Source of the DNA: Desulfobacteraceae bacterium | GTDB taxonomy: Bacteria > Desulfobacterota > Syntrophobacteria > Syntrophobacterales > Syntrophobacteraceae | Length of the DNA: 64,000 nucleotides | Assembly (NCBI GenBank): GCA_021372055.1 | Contig: JAJFVB010000001.1 | Location: 1-64,000 of the forward strand | Direction: 5' to 3' | Shown here: positions 63,578 through 64,000 of the stretch, piece by piece | Layout: each line of letters opens with the position of its first letter | Position numbering within the stretch: the stretch's first letter is position 1 | The notes under the pieces: generated by a model | Databases searched by the model: none | The model's input: the letters and a program-made list of their open reading frames with translations, nothing else | What the model was told of the DNA's origin: nothing | Made by a program: the position numbers and the translations under genes

Positions 63578-64000
63578 ATGAGTATTCTCTCCGGGTTGAT
63601 GCAAAAATTGATGGCCTGGGTTTTACCTAGGCCTCGTTTCATTCTGGGGGCAACTTTCGCCTCCGTCGTTGCATGCATCTTTGCCACGATCACGTTGCTG
63701 GACGTGCAAACGAACCAGCTCGAACTGATTTCTCAGCGACATCCGCTGATAGCCCTTTCCGACAAGCTGGACGAGTTCAACTTTCACGGGAAAGCCACTT
63801 TTGCGGTCGTCGTTCGATCCAACAACAATCCCAATCGGGCAATAGAGTTCGTAAATGCGCTCGTTGAAAAGATCCGCCAGGATCCTCAGCACTTCCAGGA
63901 TGTATTTTACCGAATAGACCCCGAACAATTCAAGAAATGGGTGCTCTATTACCTGGATGAGGACGAACTCGTTCAGATCAGGGAGCGCATCGAGCAGAAT
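63578..64000 (+). CDS. hpnN: RND/MMPL transporter, HpnN-like (partial)
   Basis: Starts at ATG 63578 and is open to the window edge (141 residues visible). It begins with a basic segment and a membrane helix (FILGATFASVVACIFATITLL), followed by the start of a periplasmic loop with EFNFHGKATFAVVV and FQDVFYRIDPEQFKKW, which match the HpnN subgroup of RND transporters. HpnN moves hopanoids to the outer membrane. The 3' part lies outside the window, so full assignment needs the continuation. Confidence 0.8.
   Translation, partial: MSILSGLMQKLMAWVLPRPRFILGATFASVVACIFATITLLDVQTNQLELISQRHPLIALSDKLDEFNFHGKATFAVVVRSNNNPNRAIEFVNALVEKIRQDPQHFQDVFYRIDPEQFKKWVLYYLDEDELVQIRERIEQN

Noticed and set aside
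1-64000. CRISPR arrays, tRNA or rRNA genes and complete insertion sequences
   Set aside because: No regularly spaced repeats, cloverleaf-like segments, rRNA blocks or transposase motifs were seen in the intergenic regions.

Overview
The window is a gene-dense stretch (about 50 protein genes on both strands) of a GC-rich Gram-negative chromosome. The gene content points to a strictly anaerobic, syntrophic or sulfate-reducing deltaproteobacterium (Desulfobacterota), most likely a Syntrophobacter-type organism. The clues are an AmmeMemoRadiSam protein, an Mrp-type carrier protein, a thioredoxin-like selenoprotein, hopanoid-modifying genes and a type II secretion locus with PilN/PilO-like subunits. 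This assignment is inference from family content; no similarity search was run. I see no rRNA, tRNA, CRISPR array, intact insertion sequence or phage gene.

Layout. 0.2-4.2 kb: an atypical thioredoxin-reductase-like flavoprotein, a fused Memo/AMMECR1 protein, a conserved hypothetical and a zinc-dependent phospholipase C-like protein. 4.1-7.0 kb (minus): mrp and transketolase. 7.4-17.8 kb: a type II secretion operon in the order E-F-H-I-J-K-L-M-D, with an unexplained 366-base low-complexity-of-evidence gap before the secretin gene. 18-24 kb: a histidine kinase, leucyl aminopeptidase, a ThiF/MoeB-like enzyme, serC and a DMT exporter. 24.3-25.5 kb: two coupled minus-strand genes of unknown function. 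25.9-26.5 kb: a thioredoxin-fold/TPR protein that reads through an in-frame TGA, with a SECIS-like hairpin. 27-28.5 kb: an ABC-2 exporter. 28.9-34.0 kb: proB-proA-nadD-rsfS-M48 protease. 34.1-36.5 kb: a VKOR/SurA-like/DsbA fusion and purine nucleoside phosphorylase. 36.7-42.6 kb: hrpA, a Nudix protein, a small conserved protein and a YfbR-like HD protein. 42.8-45.0 kb: ilvN-ilvB. 45.2-49.6 kb: hpnJ-hpnK, two small DMT proteins and hpnI. 49.6-53.9 kb: a chagasin-like inhibitor, a LysR regulator, an ABC-F ATPase and a HAD phosphatase. 54-58.2 kb: a TolC-EmrA-EmrB efflux operon. 58.2-61.9 kb: an M24 peptidase, a hypothetical, and an ArnC-like glycosyltransferase with a ChbG-like deacetylase. 62.2-64 kb: a TolC-family protein and the start of an HpnN-like RND transporter, cut by the window edge.

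How the genes fit together. HpnI, HpnK and HpnJ are the three enzymes known to turn bacteriohopanetetrol into its glucosaminyl and then cyclitol-ether form. Here they enclose a pair of ArnE/ArnF-sized membrane proteins that could move the aminosugar lipid or its precursor, and a TolC plus HpnN-like pair lies 13 kb downstream. Envelope thiol chemistry recurs in the VKOR-DsbA fusion. The most notable single find is the likely selenoprotein at 25924-26499: a conventional gene caller would begin it at 26041 and lose its redox motif.
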